In this document: positions 1 to 8,847 of the stretch, piece after piece | Numbering within the stretch: the stretch's first letter is position 1 | Layout of the letters: every line of letters starts with the position of its first letter | Virus record (IMG/VR): IMGVR_UViG_3300018476_000202 | Span: 1 to 28,438 of that record | Strand: one strand, 5' to 3' | Source of the DNA: a virus | DNA: 28,438 bases | Notes under the pieces: model-generated | Told to the model about the DNA's origin: nothing | Seen by the model: only the letters and a program-made list of their open reading frames with translations | The model's database searches: none | Program-made: the position numbers and the translations under genes

Positions 1-2553
1 ACTAGCTGCAAAGTCTTCGTAGAGTCCACGCATTTCATCTGTAGTAAGATGCCAGGTATCTGAGATTTTCCAAGTAGCACGACCACGAGACATTTTACGT
101 GCAAGCTCTTCATATACCTTGGGATTGATTCTGTCAAGCAGACCCATGAAAACGTCACTAATCATGTTACGTACATGATAGCCAGTGAATGGCATGATGA
201 CGGATGCTTTATAAAGGTTCGTAGCCCTGTTAAGCTGACGAATAACACCACCCATTGAGGCAGAGTTCCACTTCGTAAGCTCATTGAAAGTCTTAGCTAG
301 GTCGGCATGTTCTTTAGGAAGGTACCAATCTCCACCCTGGTCATCTACGATCTTCTTAAAATCAGCACGCAGACGATCATAATTAACACGAGTTAGGCCA
401 CGCTCAGTCATACCTTTTTCAGTAAGTCTCTGAGCATGTACACCATAGTTATCCATAAGATCGGCGTATACATATGCACGAGTCATCTCTCGCTGCATCT
501 TAATACGACGAACTAGTACTGCCTCAAATGCATTTTCAATAGGCTTCAAGCCTTCACTCTTAGCAGTAGTAGTTGTATATCTTCCTGCATTACCATTTTG
601 ATGTATGTACTTCTTACGAGAAGTTTTGAATTCACCCCTGGTACCAGTAGTTTTACGTCGGTTGTATACATATACATAGTTATCAGCCTTGCGGTGGCCG
701 ATATTACGTCCATTAGGATTAGTGGGTGTATTGCGAGCACCACCGCCTATCTCTTCAAAGTACATATCATCGTACATCTTTATAAGTTGCTGTCGAGCGG
801 TTTCCAGTCTCGGCTCCATGAGAACCGTACCATTATCAATAGCGTAATGTATACGAACAGCTTCATCCTTCGTGAACTCTCGTGCAATCTTCTGTAGTTC
901 ATCACGGAAGGCATTCAATTGCTTAACACCAAGAGAGTGTGCTCTCTGTGTTACAAGTGAAAGTTTGCCGGGGAAGTTGTGCTCAAAGCTAAGATGCCGA
1001 GCAGCCGATTCTGTTGATTCCTTGATAGACTCAGGTAGAATCTTCTTAGCTGACTGATAGACCTTACCAGTAAAACGCAGAGGAATATGAGAGTTCCCTA
1101 CACGAACAGAAATGGAACGATAGACAGGGTTACGAGTAGCTGCAAAGACTTCATCACGGACTATCTGTAGGTCTGGCTCATATGTTGCACGAACTTCATC
1201 AGCTACACCACGCAGACGATTAACGTCAGATTTAGTTAGTGCATCAAGAACTTCATCCATAGCAGCACCAGACGAAATACGACCAGAATTTACTAGCTCA
1301 TCGTCAACCTTAGACATGAAGTCTTTGAAATCTTCGCTAGCATTCAACCACTTATCAATCTGGTGAGGATAGATAGGTTGATTGTTCTTCAGCGCATCAA
1401 CGATGAATTGAGTACCTTCATCTAGGTCAGCATTAATTCCACGACGGACAGCCTCTGCAACTTGATTAGCTACAGCAGGAGCATGATATCGTGGAGCTAG
1501 TGTAGCTCTACCTCTTGAAGCATGAGAACCACGCATAGTGGTCAAAATAGTATTACGAACTTGATCTTCCGCTACAGTAGTAGCTTGACGAACAAGTGAA
1601 TCTACAGAGGGACGCCAGTTATTAGCATTAGGATAGTTCAAATAGGCTTGATCGGCGTAGCTTCTTACTGCTCTTTCGGCAGCATCTCGGCTAAGATTTA
1701 CCATAGACTCTTCCGAAAGACGAGTCATAGCTCGACCACCACGAGCAACATCGGCAATCTCATCTACTACACCAGCACCAAGCAGGTTAGTTGGATCTAG
1801 GAAGATTTCACCAGCAGCACCTACACCCCGAGATAGCCATGATTCTATACCAGGATGCTCTCTTTCCAACTCACGCAAACGATTAGCAAAGTCACCAGGA
1901 TCACGGTTCTTGAAAGTCTCGTAAACACTTCCAGCACCCGTTTTTTCAGTTCCGGCAAGCCCTTCACCTGCACCGCCAATACCGGCTCGTGCAGCACCAA
2001 ATCTACCCTCTAGGGCTTCTTCTGCTGATTTGGGGGCAGGTCTTTCTTCGTCATCATACTTATAGTTCAGCATATCTTTCATGCTCTCAAACAAACCATA
2101 AGCAGGACGAGAAACAACATCCATAGCTCGGCCACCAGGAGAGTTATTAAATCCATCGAATGCTCCACGGAGAGCTTCACCCTCACGAGCTTCGTGTCTA
2201 AGTAGAGAAACCTTCTGTTGGTAGTTCTCAATAGCTTTCTTTTCAATCTCTTCAAGAGCAGCATTGAGGGATCTATTCATCGAGGATGAAATACTATGCG
2301 ATCCTGTTTCATCAGGATCACCAAAAACATATTCGTATTGCTTGCGAGTAGATGTAGGAATCTTCTGAGTACCGGAACCAATACGGCGACGGATACCTTC
2401 TGCCCCCGCACGTACACCCTCTTGTGTGTATCCTTCATTGGCGTATGGCCGTCTGGCTGTTACCTGAGAAGGACTTGAAATTGGGCGGCCTTGTCTATAA
2501 CCTAGCAGTCGGTTGAAATCCCGAATATAGGTAGAACGAGGACGGAAAGGCAT
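1..2553 (-). CDS. Very large virion/ejection-type protein (N-terminal 851 aa, runs off window)
   Basis: The minus-strand frame is open from the ATG at 2553 to base 1 with no stop, giving 851 codons, and continues outside the window. The ATG overlaps the stop of the upstream gene (TAATG), so translation is coupled. It starts MPFRPRSTYIRDFNRLLGYR and is largely helical, charged and low in cysteine. Two segments look conserved: FLDPTNLLGAG near residue 250, and a NLYKASVIMPFTGYHVRNMI stretch near residues 775-795. The second resembles segments I associate with very large phage virion proteins. In short-tailed phages the gene at this end of the late operon usually encodes an internal or ejection protein. 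Microbacterium podoviruses are known to carry an exceptionally long gene, so this could be a similar giant gene. The function is inferred from size and position only; no enzymatic motif is visible in this part. Confidence 0.75.
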   Translation of the reverse strand, partial: MPFRPRSTYIRDFNRLLGYRQGRPISSPSQVTARRPYANEGYTQEGVRAGAEGIRRRIGSGTQKIPTSTRKQYEYVFGDPDETGSHSISSSMNRSLNAALEEIEKKAIENYQQKVSLLRHEAREGEALRGAFDGFNNSPGGRAMDVVSRPAYGLFESMKDMLNYKYDDEERPAPKSAEEALEGRFGAARAGIGGAGEGLAGTEKTGAGSVYETFKNRDPGDFANRLRELEREHPGIESWLSRGVGAAGEIFLDPTNLLGAGVVDEIADVARGGRAMTRLSEESMVNLSRDAAERAVRSYADQAYLNYPNANNWRPSVDSLVRQATTVAEDQVRNTILTTMRGSHASRGRATLAPRYHAPAVANQVAEAVRRGINADLDEGTQFIVDALKNNQPIYPHQIDKWLNASEDFKDFMSKVDDELVNSGRISSGAAMDEVLDALTKSDVNRLRGVADEVRATYEPDLQIVRDEVFAATRNPVYRSISVRVGNSHIPLRFTGKVYQSAKKILPESIKESTESAARHLSFEHNFPGKLSLVTQRAHSLGVKQLNAFRDELQKIAREFTKDEAVRIHYAIDNGTVLMEPRLETARQQLIKMYDDMYFEEIGGGARNTPTNPNGRNIGHRKADNYVYVYNRRKTTGTRGEFKTSRKKYIHQNGNAGRYTTTTAKSEGLKPIENAFEAVLVRRIKMQREMTRAYVYADLMDNYGVHAQRLTEKGMTERGLTRVNYDRLRADFKKIVDDQGGDWYLPKEHADLAKTFNELTKWNSASMGGVIRQLNRATNLYKASVIMPFTGYHVRNMISDVFMGLLDRINPKVYEELARKMSRGRATWKISDTWHLTTDEMRGLYEDFAAS

Positions 2554-4706
2554 TACTTACCGTAGAACTTGCTCTTGAAGTAGGCGGCCCCACCAATCTT
2601 GCTAGGTGGAGTGTAGCTAGCCATTCTAGCTGCTAGAGCACGCTTAACGAAATCAGATGGCATATATCGTGAAGAAGAACTAGAACTGGAAGAAGAACTA
2701 GGTGCCTTATACGACTTGCTAGAAGACGAAGATGAAGGCTTTGAGTAAGACGACTTGCTAGAGCTAGAAGTCGTCGGGTGACTATTCTCTCTGGCAGCAG
2801 ACGTGATCGGCTTATCCTTATTAAAGGACTCGTACTTGCCTACATGGAGGCTTGGAGAGATAGAGCCACGAACGCCACCGTTATCAGGCATCCTTAGAAT
2901 ATTGCCGATCAGGTTTCCACTAGCCTTACTGAGACTCTCGGCAACAGAACTTCCAGCATTACGAATCTGGTCTACTAGGTCAGCTTCTTCGACTGGTTCC
3001 TTTTCCTTTGCTCTTTGGAGTAGCTGACGAGAAGCAGCGGCTTGAATAGCTGCGTCGATCTTTGGGTTGCGCTCGGCAATACCACGACCTTCACCAGAAG
3101 AAGGCTTATAGGCTGGGAAGCCAGTATACATTCCTCCAGACTGTCCGGGATCGTCTAGATCGCCACCAACAGCAAAATCTGGGTTTCTTGTACTCTGTGT
3201 AGTACTCTGCTTACCTGTAAACTGCTCAGCAATACGGGTAGTGTTTGGCTCGATATTAGGGTTCCAAGGACGGCTACCAGCAAGCATTTTTTCAAAGAAA
3301 CTACGCTGTTCTAGATCTTCTCTATATTGATCTGCGTCAGGGTTTGGTATATACCCGCCTCGTGCAGACCATTTATCCAGATCGAAATCAGTTACAGGAG
3401 CCTCTTCATACCCTGTAGGAATACCAATAATACTGGCCTTCTCATATTCCCTTTTATCCTGTTCCTGCTTGACACCTTGTAGCCATCTAGAAAGAATCTG
3501 ACTCTTTTGCTCTTCTGTCCAGCGTCCAGCATTCACCATAGACTGTGCTTTGGCTACCTGAACCTGATACATAATACGTGTAGCTAGATCACTTGCTTCT
3601 TGATCTGTAAGACCTTGATGTTCTATTTTTGCCGTATTTCCAGCAGCATCTGTACGAGCAAGATCAGGCATACCCATACGTAGAGCGTCGTTACTCTGAA
3701 TTAGATCTTGAACAGCGCCTCCAGATTCAAGAGTTTGTTGTGATCTAGTAGGTAGAAGATTGTAGTAATCTGCACGCTTAGAGAGTTGACCTTGTGCAGC
3801 GTCAATGAGAGCTTGTACAGCAGGAATCTCCGTACCCGCTAGTCCAGCAGAAACATCTCTGGCAGTTCCGCCGTATCTTTCAGCAAGCTGCCGAGCTTGC
3901 TCTCGATCTTCTGGAGTATCAAAGATATCTTCAACTGCTTGGTAATAACCGGGGTTGTACCAGTTAGCGTACTCATTAGCTGTGGCTGTTTGTGTGTCGG
4001 TAGTTTTAGGGGTAGTCCAATCTCCACCACCTGAACCACCGCCACCATATCCCCCACCACCATAACCACCACGACGATATCCGCCACCGCCCCCTCCACC
4101 ACCTCCACCTCCGCCGCCACCACCCATTACAGGAGGATTAGCGAGAAGTGCGTTGTAGTTTTGAGCTAGAACGGTTTGCATCTTATCGAACCAAGCAAGA
4201 TCGGTAGCTTGATTCGTGTCAGAGGTTTCGTCGATTTGTGCAAGGGTATTAGCGTAGCCAGCAAATGCTGGATCTTGTGAAGCGAGAGCAGCATTTGGAT
4301 CAGCAGCAACAGCAGCAGGATCAAACAAGTTCCCGTAAAGCTGTTGCATCCAGTTGTTGCCGCTCTGTAGAACGTCACCAGTTAGATTGGCGTAGTTCTG
4401 ATTAACAGCCGCACGAGCTTGATCGAACTCTTGTGGCATGAGAGCCAATTGAGCTTGAATAGAACTCGCCATATTGGCGTTAATAGAAGCTACTGCACCG
4501 GAGTCTAGTTGTGCTGCTTGTTCGGCAGTAATTCCAGGCGGCAAAGCACCATTGTTAGCCGCCCTGTAGGCGTCCAGAAATGCCTTGGTAATAGGAATTG
4601 TGCCACCAGCAGGAGGCGGAGTTGTAGCAGCAGCAACAGGTTGTGCAGCAGCTAATACTCGTTTCTGAGCAGCAACAGGATCTACCCAGTTATATGGGTC
4701 AGACAT
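2553..4706 (-). CDS. Low-complexity virion protein, Gly-rich centre and Ser-rich tail (717 aa)
   Basis: The N-terminal 190 residues are rich in Ala, Gln and Asn and predicted helical. A long glycine tract with Tyr/Arg-Gly repeats follows at about residues 194-228 (bases about 4024-4125). The central part, about residues 235-600, is a normal soluble domain with charged helices. A Ser/Lys/Tyr-rich segment lies near residues 640-690, ahead of a basic C-terminus. Its place directly before the giant protein and after other small virion genes suggests an internal or ejection protein, or a tail component, of a short-tailed phage. I recognise no family. The glycine and serine tracts probably act as flexible linkers. 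The ATG at 4706 has only a weak AAGAG-like ribosome site. Confidence 0.75.
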   Translation of the reverse strand: MSDPYNWVDPVAAQKRVLAAAQPVAAATTPPPAGGTIPITKAFLDAYRAANNGALPPGITAEQAAQLDSGAVASINANMASSIQAQLALMPQEFDQARAAVNQNYANLTGDVLQSGNNWMQQLYGNLFDPAAVAADPNAALASQDPAFAGYANTLAQIDETSDTNQATDLAWFDKMQTVLAQNYNALLANPPVMGGGGGGGGGGGGGGGYRRGGYGGGGYGGGGSGGGDWTTPKTTDTQTATANEYANWYNPGYYQAVEDIFDTPEDREQARQLAERYGGTARDVSAGLAGTEIPAVQALIDAAQGQLSKRADYYNLLPTRSQQTLESGGAVQDLIQSNDALRMGMPDLARTDAAGNTAKIEHQGLTDQEASDLATRIMYQVQVAKAQSMVNAGRWTEEQKSQILSRWLQGVKQEQDKREYEKASIIGIPTGYEEAPVTDFDLDKWSARGGYIPNPDADQYREDLEQRSFFEKMLAGSRPWNPNIEPNTTRIAEQFTGKQSTTQSTRNPDFAVGGDLDDPGQSGGMYTGFPAYKPSSGEGRGIAERNPKIDAAIQAAASRQLLQRAKEKEPVEEADLVDQIRNAGSSVAESLSKASGNLIGNILRMPDNGGVRGSISPSLHVGKYESFNKDKPITSAARENSHPTTSSSSKSSYSKPSSSSSSKSYKAPSSSSSSSSSSRYMPSDFVKRALAARMASYTPPSKIGGAAYFKSKFYGK

Positions 4707-4719
4707 AATCTAGCTCTTT

Positions 4720-5409
4720 CTAACCGATTCTTTGGCTAGCGGCGCGACGAAGCATCTCCGGCGTAATTGAAAGTCCAGTTCGTGGTCCACGGTTTTGACG
4801 CTTACGTTCAAAGCCACCGAATGTTCCCGGTCCACCTTGAGTTGTAAATCCAGCGCCAGTTACTTGATTACCAGGAACTGTAACAGCAGGTGGTGGTTGA
4901 ACAGCAGCAGGAGGTGGACCAGTTACTGCACCAGGAAGTCCAGCGGTCATTGCTGCAACTCCACCTCCACCTCCACCAGAACCTCCACCGGAATAACCTC
5001 CGCCAGAAGGATTATAAGATCCTCCACCACCCCCACCATCATAACCAGTAGGAGCATAGTTTGAAGCTAGATCCCATTTAGTCTTCGCTACTGGTGTAGG
5101 AGGAGGAGTATATTTAGAAGCATATGCGTTGGTATACTTCTGCTTGTACGCATCAGAATACTTTTGCGTATAGGCATCTGTGTACTTCTGCTTGTACGCC
5201 TGATTGTACTTCGCAGCTACAGCAGCCTTATATGCAGCATTCCAGGCAGCAATTTGAGCAGCAGTAGGTCCAGAGGAACCACCGTATGATCCCGAAGAAC
5301 CACCACCACCTCCAGAACCTACTCCCGAAGATGGAGCCATTGTCTTGCCAGCATACTTACTGGCAGGCGGGGGAGAATAATCACTTTTGGTCTTGCTATA
5401 GTATACCAT
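4720..5409 (-). CDS. Gly/Tyr-rich virion protein with 8-residue repeats (229 aa)
   Basis: The protein opens with a basic segment rich in Ser, Tyr and Pro, then a Gly/Ser tract. About residues 65-100 carry tandem 8-residue repeats of the form AY-x-QKY-[TS]-D (AYKQKYTD, AYTQKYSD, AYKQKYTN, AYASKYTP). A second Gly-rich tract and a Pro/Val-rich region follow, then a basic C-terminus (FERKRQNRGPRTGLS). The start ATG at 5409 overlaps the preceding stop (TAATG), so it is co-translated with the neighbouring small virion genes. No enzyme motif is visible. The composition suggests a flexible structural or DNA-contacting protein inside the virion; the function is unknown. Confidence 0.7.
   Translation of the reverse strand: MVYYSKTKSDYSPPPASKYAGKTMAPSSGVGSGGGGGSSGSYGGSSGPTAAQIAAWNAAYKAAVAAKYNQAYKQKYTDAYTQKYSDAYKQKYTNAYASKYTPPPTPVAKTKWDLASNYAPTGYDGGGGGGSYNPSGGGYSGGGSGGGGGGVAAMTAGLPGAVTGPPPAAVQPPPAVTVPGNQVTGAGFTTQGGPGTFGGFERKRQNRGPRTGLSITPEMLRRAASQRIG
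5108..5214 (-). repeat. 24-bp tandem coding repeat
   Basis: About four 24-bp units encode the AYKQKYTD-type repeats of the Gly/Tyr-rich virion protein. Units differ by a few bases, for example ACTTCTGCTTGTACGC versus ACTTTTGCGTATAGGC on the plus strand. They probably arose by slippage or unequal recombination, so repeat number may vary between relatives. Confidence 0.7.
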
Positions 5410-5765
5410 TACTGATACCCCATCATTGAGAGTAGACGCTCATTGTTGTATTCAGCGTCAGTTTGGAGTCTGCGTCGAGCGATTGTAGCTAGGTTGGTAT
5501 TCATGTCCTGAGCCATGATTCCACCCTGCCTGTTATATTCTCCAGCAAGATCCATTTGACCTTTAATAGCTGGACCAGCATGAGTCATACCACGATCAGC
5601 CCATTGCTCTTTACCTTTGAGGGCAGTTTCATCGTAGGTACGCTTCATCTTGTCAAGAGCGTTATTGTAATTAATACGATAACGGTTCTCTTGATCGTCA
5701 TACTCCGCTTTCTGACCGGCCCACTTCAAGGTCAGAGCGTTAAGAGCGGCTTGATTTATAGCCAT
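5409..5765 (-). CDS. Small helical virion protein (118 aa)
   Basis: Starts MAINQAALNALTLKWAGQKA and is almost entirely charged helix, with a long central segment suited to a coiled coil (YDDQENRYRINYNNALDKMK). No transmembrane segment or catalytic motif is present. The ATG at 5765 overlaps the upstream stop (TGATG). A GTG at 5768 would add one residue. The position among small basic and low-complexity genes after the tail hub fits a minor internal virion protein. Family not recognised. Confidence 0.7.
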   Translation of the reverse strand: MAINQAALNALTLKWAGQKAEYDDQENRYRINYNNALDKMKRTYDETALKGKEQWADRGMTHAGPAIKGQMDLAGEYNRQGGIMAQDMNTNLATIARRRLQTDAEYNNERLLSMMGYQ

Positions 5766-6295
5766 CACCCACCCTTTAGTTTACGCTTCAATGCCTGGTT
5801 ATAAGCAGTCTTATACGTAGTACGTGAGGCAGGAGTAGAACTACCACGAGAAGTATAAACACTCTTAGAAGCAGGTGATTTCCCTGAATAATAGGAACGG
5901 CCAGTACTCAAATTGGGACTATGAGTAGTTTGAGTAGTGCGTGGAGTTACATAGCCACCAGTAGAGCGAGTACCAGTTGGAGTATTATAGCCACCCCTAC
6001 CAGTAGCAGGGCCACTCTTTACTGTACGACCTGGATTATAACGAGCTACGGAAGGAGCAGATCGAATCTGTCGATCACTGTGATCCTCGGCATTACGATT
6101 AGAGAAATGGCCGACCGCAGGAACATTATGCTTCATTCCTCGGTAGTTATCAGGATCATATTCTCGAAGGGTATAACCCTTCGTTTTGTATTGACGACCC
6201 TGACGACCGTCTCGTGGATCATTATTATCATCACCAGAGCGGCCACGAACACGCTGAGCAGCAGCTTTACGTAGCTTATCGGTTGAACTGGTCAC
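5765..6295 (-). CDS. Basic Ser/Thr/Arg-rich protein (176 aa)
   Basis: A strongly basic, low-complexity protein rich in Arg, Ser, Thr, Gly and Tyr with few hydrophobic residues, so probably largely disordered. It ends in a Lys/Arg cluster (ALKRKLKGG). The GTG start at 6295 overlaps the previous stop (GTGA) and has a good ribosome site (AAGGACACG before GTG). Such proteins near internal virion genes may neutralise packaged DNA, but that is inference. No recognisable domain. Confidence 0.65.
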   Translation of the reverse strand: MTSSTDKLRKAAAQRVRGRSGDDNNDPRDGRQGRQYKTKGYTLREYDPDNYRGMKHNVPAVGHFSNRNAEDHSDRQIRSAPSVARYNPGRTVKSGPATGRGGYNTPTGTRSTGGYVTPRTTQTTHSPNLSTGRSYYSGKSPASKSVYTSRGSSTPASRTTYKTAYNQALKRKLKGG

Positions 6296-6480
6296 CGTGT
6301 CCTTCTTCCGTCATTGATGCCTTGGAATTTCTTCAGTCTTTGTTTCGCCGCTCGCTGTACGTTATTGATGTTGCCAGGGCGAGGAGAATTAGATGGGCCA
6401 TAACGAGCTGGACCACGAGAAAGGATACCACGCATTCCACGAGCGTCTTGGGCATTGTAGATACTTCTAGGCCGAGCCAT
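6292..6480 (-). CDS. Small basic protein (62 aa)
   Basis: A 62-residue Arg/Pro/Gly-rich basic protein starting MARPRSIYNAQDARGMRGIL. The ATG at 6480 lies inside the end of the upstream fibre-like gene and is preceded by GGAGG about ten bases upstream. Its end overlaps the next GTG start, placing it in the coupled late operon. Composition resembles the next gene downstream, so the two may act together in the virion. Function unknown. Confidence 0.6.
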   Translation of the reverse strand: MARPRSIYNAQDARGMRGILSRGPARYGPSNSPRPGNINNVQRAAKQRLKKFQGINDGRRTR

Positions 6481-7147
6481 AGCTACTGATCCTCCGGACT
6501 TCCATATACATGGTAGTAACAGTCCAAGTCACAATGTCATTATGTTGAATAGCAACCTGAATGTTTGTAGCATTGCTAGGTGCTGAGTAGTGTACGTGGT
6601 CGAGTGCCGTGAATGTTACGTAGCTTGGAACATCGTACATAGAAACACGATGCACTTCACGTCCATAACCACCATTGTTGTAAAAGAAAACAATGTTACA
6701 CTCGCCACGGAAAAGACCACCACCGTCACGAGTAGCTCGCATTTGGAAAATAGTTTCCCAGACACCTTCTATCGGAAAAAGAACAATTTGTTGACTGCCT
6801 GGGGCTAGCATATTACGGCCGTTCAGAAAAGTCAAATTGTTAATAAAGACTTGACCGGGATTGATAGTCATACCAGCGCCATTAAAAATTCCGTAATAAG
6901 ACTTGTTATCATGAGCATGGTCAGCACGAGCCACAAATGGAGAGTAACCTGTATGAGTAGCAACACCAGATGGCTTAATTTCACCGATTGACGGTGAAGG
7001 CAAAGCTTCACCGATCCAGTGTTTATCTGGATCAATATGTCCACGAGTAGAGAGGTTTTCGTCAGCTACCGATGTTGATGCATATGGCTTATCTTCAATA
7101 GGAGGTTCTTCCTCCCGATTCATCATTCCTGAATAGGTGTTACTCAC
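6467..7147 (-). CDS. Tail appendage or fibre-like protein (226 aa)
   Basis: The N-terminal ~60 residues are acidic and Pro-rich and probably form an attachment segment. The segment GVATHTGYSPFVARADHAHD near residues 60-80 is of a kind common in phage fibres. The rest is beta-rich with aromatic residues (PIEGVWETIFQMRATRDGGG, CNIVFFYNNGG), suggesting a jelly-roll receptor-binding or decoration domain. The GTG start at 7147 shares a base with the tail-hub stop (TAGTG) and has an AGAAGG ribosome site. The fold assignment is inferred from pattern only. Confidence 0.6.
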   Translation of the reverse strand: MSNTYSGMMNREEEPPIEDKPYASTSVADENLSTRGHIDPDKHWIGEALPSPSIGEIKPSGVATHTGYSPFVARADHAHDNKSYYGIFNGAGMTINPGQVFINNLTFLNGRNMLAPGSQQIVLFPIEGVWETIFQMRATRDGGGLFRGECNIVFFYNNGGYGREVHRVSMYDVPSYVTFTALDHVHYSAPSNATNIQVAIQHNDIVTWTVTTMYMEVRRISSYGSA

Positions 7148-8847
7148 TACCGTACCTTCTCAAACTCAGACCGCTCAGTATTCTGTACGACAGCGATATC
7201 CTTAATTTTAATCTGTGACTCATCACTCTGTAGGTCTGCCATCAGCATCAAAGCACACCGTCGATAATGGAACAAACTCGGAATCTGAATCAAGTTTGAT
7301 CCAACACCTACAGTGTAGTCTTGATTTATAATGGTACGAACCATAGTAGACTCACCTACAGAGGCATCAATGTCCCAACTAGTTCGGAACTTATGCTGAG
7401 AGTCAGAAGTGAATAGCTCTACAAGTCCACGCTTACATTGCTTCAAGTTATACGGGTTACCACCGTCGATGTACTTTGTCTTAAGCAGGATAGAAACTTG
7501 CCGTTGCTCACCCGCACCAGTATTGGTCCAGTACTGGTCTTTACCGCCATCAAAGATGAGTAGTTGTAGTACAGCATTCTTAGGATCTGCTTCTGTTGAG
7601 TTTGTGATGTAGGCCATCATAAAGACAGTTGGGTCAGGGTTGAGAAATGTTGGAATCTTACGTGTAACTGACTGAATAGAGGCAATTCGATAACCAGCAA
7701 AATTCTCATCATCATAGCTATCCGCTGTCATGACATTCCACTCAGTCCACGAAATTGGATCGAGCTTGGAGTAGAAGGTCCTACAGGCTTTACTGTCATA
7801 TTTGTTAGCGTCACTGGAGAGAAGCTTACCAATAGAAACAATCATGCCATCTTCGTAGGAATTAATGGTATGCACACGAGTACCTTTGGCAAGGAACCAC
7901 TGATCTTCAATAACTGAGCTAAGTTTGGTACACTGTAGACCGTTTGTAGCCCAAACGCCCTGAGTATTCACATAATAGACAATATTCTTCGATTCAAACG
8001 CACATTGACTCGTAGTACAGATAGACTCCGAGTCCAATTGACGTAGAATCCATGACTGCGGCGATCCTTCCACAAGCAGCGTGAAAAGTCCTGCACTCGT
8101 AAAAACAATGAGCTTGTTTCCCAGCGGAACTACCTTCTTAATTGCTCCAATACCAGAAGCACCTACGAAAGGGATGCGATTTGTTGTAAATGCCCACGTT
8201 TCAGGGTAGCCGCCAGATGGTGCAATGTCAGTGAAGTAGAGCCATTGGTTCTGGTACGCCCAAAGACGGTCCTTGAAGGGGAAAAGACCGTGGAAAATAG
8301 CACCAGCAGAGCTAGGAATCTGTGCATATGTAACGGTATCTGCAACCCAGTCAATAGCCGTGATTTTGTAAACACCAAGAGAGTGAATAAGGAAGTAAAC
8401 AGTGTCGAGATACTGACAAATACCGTTAATAGAGGCAGGCATGGGAACACGAATGTAGCCGTCACCAGGGTTTGCAGCACCATGAGAACGAATCAGATTG
8501 AGATGCGGCCCATTTGAAACGGCATCGGGTACAGATTCACCCCAGGAACCCCATGCAAATGCAGGTGCGTCAGAGTTGTAAATGTTTGGGTTCAACTGGT
8601 AGAGAATGTTGGTCTTCTCAGTATCAGGGGATTTACCACTACCAGCAGCGTAGTCAAAGACCTTGAAATCAATAGAGCTTTGACGAATGCCCATACGATT
8701 TTCTAGCGAATCGCCGGTTGCTACGACGTTGTAGCAGATAGCTGAGAAGCCATCGGGGATATTAGAGGGAAGCTCGGCCGTATACATGCCCTGACCGAGC
8801 AGGACACGGAAATATTCTTCACCTTGAATTTGGGAGGTTAAGGCCAT
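7147..8847 (-). CDS. Tail hub / stabilisation protein, P22 gp10 or T7 gp12-like (566 aa)
   Basis: Starts MALTSQIQGEEYFRVLLGQG. The body shows repeated beta strands typical of the propeller-like nozzle or hub of short-tailed phages: FPFKDRLWAYQNQWLYFTDI, NKLIVFTSAGLFTLL and NIVYYVNTQGVWATNG. In P22- and T7-like phages this protein closes the DNA channel below the connector. It directly follows the connector gene, as expected. An upstream GTG at 8859 is in frame, but the ATG at 8847 overlaps the connector stop (TAATG) and is preferred. Confident as a tail hub; the exact family is less sure. Confidence 0.75.
   Translation of the reverse strand: MALTSQIQGEEYFRVLLGQGMYTAELPSNIPDGFSAICYNVVATGDSLENRMGIRQSSIDFKVFDYAAGSGKSPDTEKTNILYQLNPNIYNSDAPAFAWGSWGESVPDAVSNGPHLNLIRSHGAANPGDGYIRVPMPASINGICQYLDTVYFLIHSLGVYKITAIDWVADTVTYAQIPSSAGAIFHGLFPFKDRLWAYQNQWLYFTDIAPSGGYPETWAFTTNRIPFVGASGIGAIKKVVPLGNKLIVFTSAGLFTLLVEGSPQSWILRQLDSESICTTSQCAFESKNIVYYVNTQGVWATNGLQCTKLSSVIEDQWFLAKGTRVHTINSYEDGMIVSIGKLLSSDANKYDSKACRTFYSKLDPISWTEWNVMTADSYDDENFAGYRIASIQSVTRKIPTFLNPDPTVFMMAYITNSTEADPKNAVLQLLIFDGGKDQYWTNTGAGEQRQVSILLKTKYIDGGNPYNLKQCKRGLVELFTSDSQHKFRTSWDIDASVGESTMVRTIINQDYTVGVGSNLIQIPSLFHYRRCALMLMADLQSDESQIKIKDIAVVQNTERSEFEKVR

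Noticed and set aside
4795-5064. Plus-strand open frames opposite the Gly-rich and other late genes
   Set aside because: They are antisense shadows of biased codon use; their proteins are low-complexity and lack ribosome sites.
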